64,000 nucleotides of DNA from Phlebopus portentosus (Eukaryota > Basidiomycota > Agaricomycetes > Boletales > Boletinellaceae), in NCBI GenBank assembly GCA_037892935.1, contig JAYXKI010000011.1, positions 992,001 through 1,056,000 on the forward strand. Direction: 5' to 3'. The position numbers and the translations under genes were made by a program. The notes under the pieces are model-generated. The model did no database searches, was not told the origin of the DNA, and was given only the letters and a program-made list of their open reading frames with translations. Every line of letters begins with the position of its first letter. Positions within the stretch are counted from its first letter, which is position 1. Of the stretch, positions 61,029-64,000 are shown one piece after another.

Positions 61029-62868
61029 ATGCTTTTTGAAGCCTCTAGTAGTAAGCTGGCCTCTCCAAAAGCCACGAGCGTTGCTGGAACGTCCAAAAAG
61101 CGTTCTTCGGATGAAACTGAAATATCTTTCCAATCGCCTCCTCCTAAAAAAAGTTTGTAGATGCATGTCTGCAACTTGGAGAAAACGGCTCAAAACTTGA
61201 TAGAAGTGTATCCGATTTTCTCGAAGCCTTCTGAAACAAATGAGACATTGGAATCCGCCGGTTCATTTCAGTGGAAGAAACTGCCTTTTCTTCCCTCAAC
61301 CTGTCTTCACGGAGACAATTTGAAAGCAGAAATCCGACACAAAATCGCTGCTTTTGATCTTGACGGGACCGTGGTCAAATTTCTACCTTCGAAGGGAGAA
61401 CTAGAATGGGAATTCTGGCATACGAATATGTCGCGCTTTCTGAAAGAAGCTCACGACTCAGGGTCGGTAGTCTTCTTATGTAGATTCTTTCACGGGTTAC
61501 GATTGCTTTGACGCCGATGCATTTCAGCCACACTGTCGTGTTATTCAGTAATCAACTCTATCCCGAAAAGAAACTCGTTAAATGGCGAGAGAAAATCGGA
61601 TTTATTGCTCGAGCGGTTCGTCGTGATAGCTCCGAAAGGAGTTGGGATGCCATTATGATGATGCCTTAGCTTCGCGAAGTTCCATTTCTTATGTTCACGT
61701 CCACTGCTAGGGATGGGTATAGAAAGCCTATGCCTGGCATGTGGGTCGCCTTAGAAAGACTAGCTAACGAGGCCGGGGTTGCCATAGGTGTGCTGTCAAT
61801 ACTGCGATTAAGATTACGTATTTTGACTATGTTTCCGCATGCCAGACAAAGGAAAATCATTCTTCGTCGGAGATGCTGCCGGTCGAAAAGGTGATTTTGC
61901 GAGCACCGACAGGAAGTTTGCGGAGAACGTAGGAGTGAACTTTTACACCCCTGAAGTATGTCTCGCCTGAAAGTGATTGTTAGACCCTCCTTGACGTCGT
62001 TTTGCTCTAGGAGTACTTCTTGAAACAATCAGCTCGGCCGTACGGATACAAGGGAACCCATGTCAACGAATTGCCAACAAACGAAGGTAAAATTATTCAT
62101 TGGTCCGTTTCATTCACGATCCCTCTAACGTACTCAGGTCCAAGAATAACTCCGACATCCTCGCCTATAATACGAACGAATGGAAAGAAGCCAGAAATGG
62201 TACTTTTTGTTGGTTTCCCAGCATCGGGAAAGACAACGCTCTTCGAGCGCGTGTTTCTTCCAACTGGCTATGAACACGTCAACCAAGATACCCTTGGTAG
62301 TCGATCCAAGTGTCTTAAAGCAGCGGAAGAGTTCCTCCGAAAAGGAAAGAGCTGTGTTGTCGGTTAGTTTTCTCTTCGCCCATTCTACCATCACTAAATG
62401 ACACAGCTGTGTAAGATAATACAAATCGAGACAAGAAGACACGCCAGTTTTACCTCAAACTTGCCGAATCGTTGGATATACCCGTCAGGTTCATTGACTA
62501 TTCACCAAAACTCGGAAAATTCTGCTAATACTTGTTTCAAGATGCTTTATATTCAAGATCTCCAGAGAGCTTGCATGGCACAATAACCTGTATCGAACTT
62601 TCTGTCTGCCTTTGCTGTCCGGTTCAACCGCAGCGGAAACTAAGGTGTCATTTAATATTCGCCTGCACTTGTCCGGCCCTGATGGTGGTTTCGCATCTAG
62701 GAGCGAAAACTCATACCGTACAGTGCCTTCGTATCCTTTTCGCAGTGCTATGAGGAACCGACGATTGATGAGGGGTTCAAGGAGGTGAAAACTGTCAATT
62801 GGCAGTTCGAAGGTGATGCCGAGGAAGAGAGGTACTGGAGGATGTGGTTGCAGATTGACGGCAAGTAG
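61029..62868 (+). CDS. Bifunctional polynucleotide phosphatase/kinase (Pnk1/PNKP-like)
   Basis: DNA-repair enzyme that removes 3' phosphates and phosphorylates 5' ends at strand breaks. From [17 protein letters not shown] the frame leads to [16 protein letters not shown] (a basic, nuclear-signal-like patch, completed by splicing). The phosphatase domain has [17 protein letters not shown] (DxDGT nucleophile), [35 protein letters not shown], and [20 protein letters not shown]. The kinase domain has [20 protein letters not shown] (Walker A), [80 protein letters not shown] and the closing [11 protein letters not shown]. One intron (after IARA) has the uncommon GTTCGT donor. All junctions keep frame. 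It converges with the PITH gene, 93 bases apart. Confidence 0.9.
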
Positions 62869-62961
62869 TCGTAATGGATCTACAAGACTTTCGTAGTACA
62901 ACTATTGTGCAGATCATCTTTCTACGCTCCTAGACAGTTCATTGGTGACTAATCGTGTAGC

Positions 62962-63738
62962 TTATTCCTCCTCTCGTTGTAGTCCGCTCAGGTCCTTCGT
63001 TCCTCTGGAATATGAATATCAGTAACTTAGAGATCACTCAAGGAAAACGTCGAGAACGTACTCATTCAGGTTTCCAAAGAACTCGATACGATCAATTCGT
63101 GTCGTCTCTTCGTCCCCTTGATTGCTCGCAACGAAAATCTGTGAAATTCTTATGAGAACTGCTCGCACGAAAGAAGGGAAAGCGAGGCTACCCACATGTA
63201 TGCTATCTACGTTCTGGAATCGAACGTAGCGGAGAGGGATGGCCTTTCCGTTCCGTACGTCATCTTCGGTGAACTGAAGCGTTTGAGCGGTCTGAGCTTC
63301 ACTCGCGTCCTCAACGTCTTCAAAACCAATTGAAGAACGGTTCATGAAAAGCTTGACTATCTTTGGCCCTTGAGCAATGTGCTCCTCGTTAGTTTGGATC
63401 ACGATACTTCGTAATCGGACTCTCTGAGTGAACTGGCATGATAGCGGCTGAATCAGCGACGCTCCCTCGATATATGCGCGTATGATGACGCACGTAGACG
63501 TTAAGAAGTAGTTGCTCGTCCGCGTCGCTTTCCAAATATGCACTATCAGAGCCTTTCGGCAGTATACTCTTCAAGCTATGTTCGTGAGTTTCGTTGAGGC
63601 AGTTGACCTGAGATGGATCGACGTGATCACGTAAGTTCTTCTGAAGAATGGAATATTTCTGTTAGTTAGCATTGTGGGCTTTATATTGTGTCTTTTAAAT
63701 CTGCGTACATCCTGCGCTGTGTTCTTCTCGGAGCTCAT
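62962..63738 (-). CDS. PITH-domain protein (PITHD1/TXNL1 C-terminal type)
   Basis: Proteasome-associated PITH domain protein, here without the thioredoxin domain. MSSEKNTAQD starts at 63738 (ATG 63736-63738); an upstream in-frame ATG at 63801 is possible. A splice into KNLRDHVDPSQVNCLNETHE and SILPKGSDSAYLESDADEQL follows, then FTQRVRLRSIVIQTNEEHIA, QGPKIVKLFMNRSSIGFEDV, LQFTEDDVRNGKAIPLRYVR with FQNVDSIHI, and FVASNQGDEETTRIDRIEFF with GNLNEGTKDLSGLQREEE at the end (TAA 62962-62964). The conserved PITH features SLxVPKxSDxxYLESDADEQ and RFQNVxSLxIFxxxNQ are seen. Introns have GT...AG ends and no frame breaks. It converges with the PNKP gene. Confidence 0.88.
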
Positions 63739-64000
63739 TTTCCAATGGTCGCGGTGGAGATGGTGGTTGGCTGCAACAGATGGGGAAGCGGAACGCGTCA
63801 CAAACGCGTCTTCCGGTCACGTGGGCCAAAACGTACCGTAACACTACGGCAACTTCAAATATAAATCAAGCTCAAAGTATCTCATTACATTACAAGACGC
63901 TGCTTTTCTTTCATCCACATTTGATGATGTCTGTTCACATTCTAGCTATGACCTGACCCGGCACCTCGCTCAGTTCCCTTAACATCCGTTCTGCCTCTTT
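63739..64000. promoter_or_regulatory. Window end: upstream flank of the PITH gene
   Basis: Non-coding from the sequence; presumably holds the promoter of the PITH gene on the minus strand and the start of an upstream gene outside the window. Nothing specific seen. Confidence 0.35.

Overview
This window looks like nuclear DNA of a filamentous basidiomycete, most likely an Agaricomycete. The genes are dense and many are cut by short introns of about 45-75 nt. The recognisable proteins fit a wood- or litter-associated mushroom-forming fungus: an oxalate decarboxylase, a secreted GMC oxidoreductase, CAD-type alcohol dehydrogenases, a KRE6/SKN1 beta-glucan synthesis protein, a fungal processive GT2 enzyme, a sphingolipid desaturase, a fatty-acid 2-hydroxylase and an SREBP-type sterol regulator. 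I saw no rRNA, tRNA or CRISPR array.

Layout, left to right: a truncated NmrA-like gene (1-441, -); a decayed CAD-type alcohol dehydrogenase (1144-2522, -); a coiled-coil Ser-rich protein (3945-5604, -); ATP synthase subunit K (5921-6351, -); an intact paralogue of the alcohol dehydrogenase in opposite orientation (7250-8643, +); a large low-complexity protein with a conserved C-terminal segment (9870-12880, +); a GPI-anchor-like GMC oxidoreductase (14963-17201, -); a nine-exon coiled-coil protein (18388-22114, -); the SREBP homologue (22999-26596, +); and a secreted repeat protein broken into several frames (26916-27422, -). Next come a 1,001-bp hAT-like DNA transposon carrying a nested Tc1/mariner-type MITE (28070-29070); a one-pass membrane protein with repeated modules (29613-32932, -); DES1-type desaturase (33668-35071, +); a DJ-1-family protein (35242-36230, +); the GT2 enzyme (38345-41341, +); KRE6/SKN1 (42362-44785, +); a damaged multi-pass membrane protein (45731-47021, +); a broken Hsp31-like gene (47372-48345, -); mitochondrial ribosome recycling factor (48874-49883, +); a broken alpha/beta-hydrolase (about 49934-51098, -); fatty-acid 2-hydroxylase (51968-53497, -); Enp2/NOL10 (53919-56501, -); oxalate decarboxylase (58420-60634, +); polynucleotide kinase/phosphatase (61029-62868, +) and a PITH-domain protein (62962-63738, -).

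There is no single operon-like pathway. Themes do recur: membrane and sterol/sphingolipid homeostasis (SREBP, DES1, FA2H), wall glucan and surface polymers (KRE6, GT2), and extracellular redox and oxalate chemistry (GMC oxidoreductase, oxalate decarboxylase). The most notable non-coding features are a nested transposon inserted in a doubled ACGCGT site, SRE-like sites in front of the SREBP gene itself, a double CRE in front of the recycling factor, and an 18-bp perfect palindrome in front of DES1. Several otherwise well-conserved genes carry one apparent single-base indel, often in a short homopolymer. That could be assembly error, so each broken gene should be read with this in mind.
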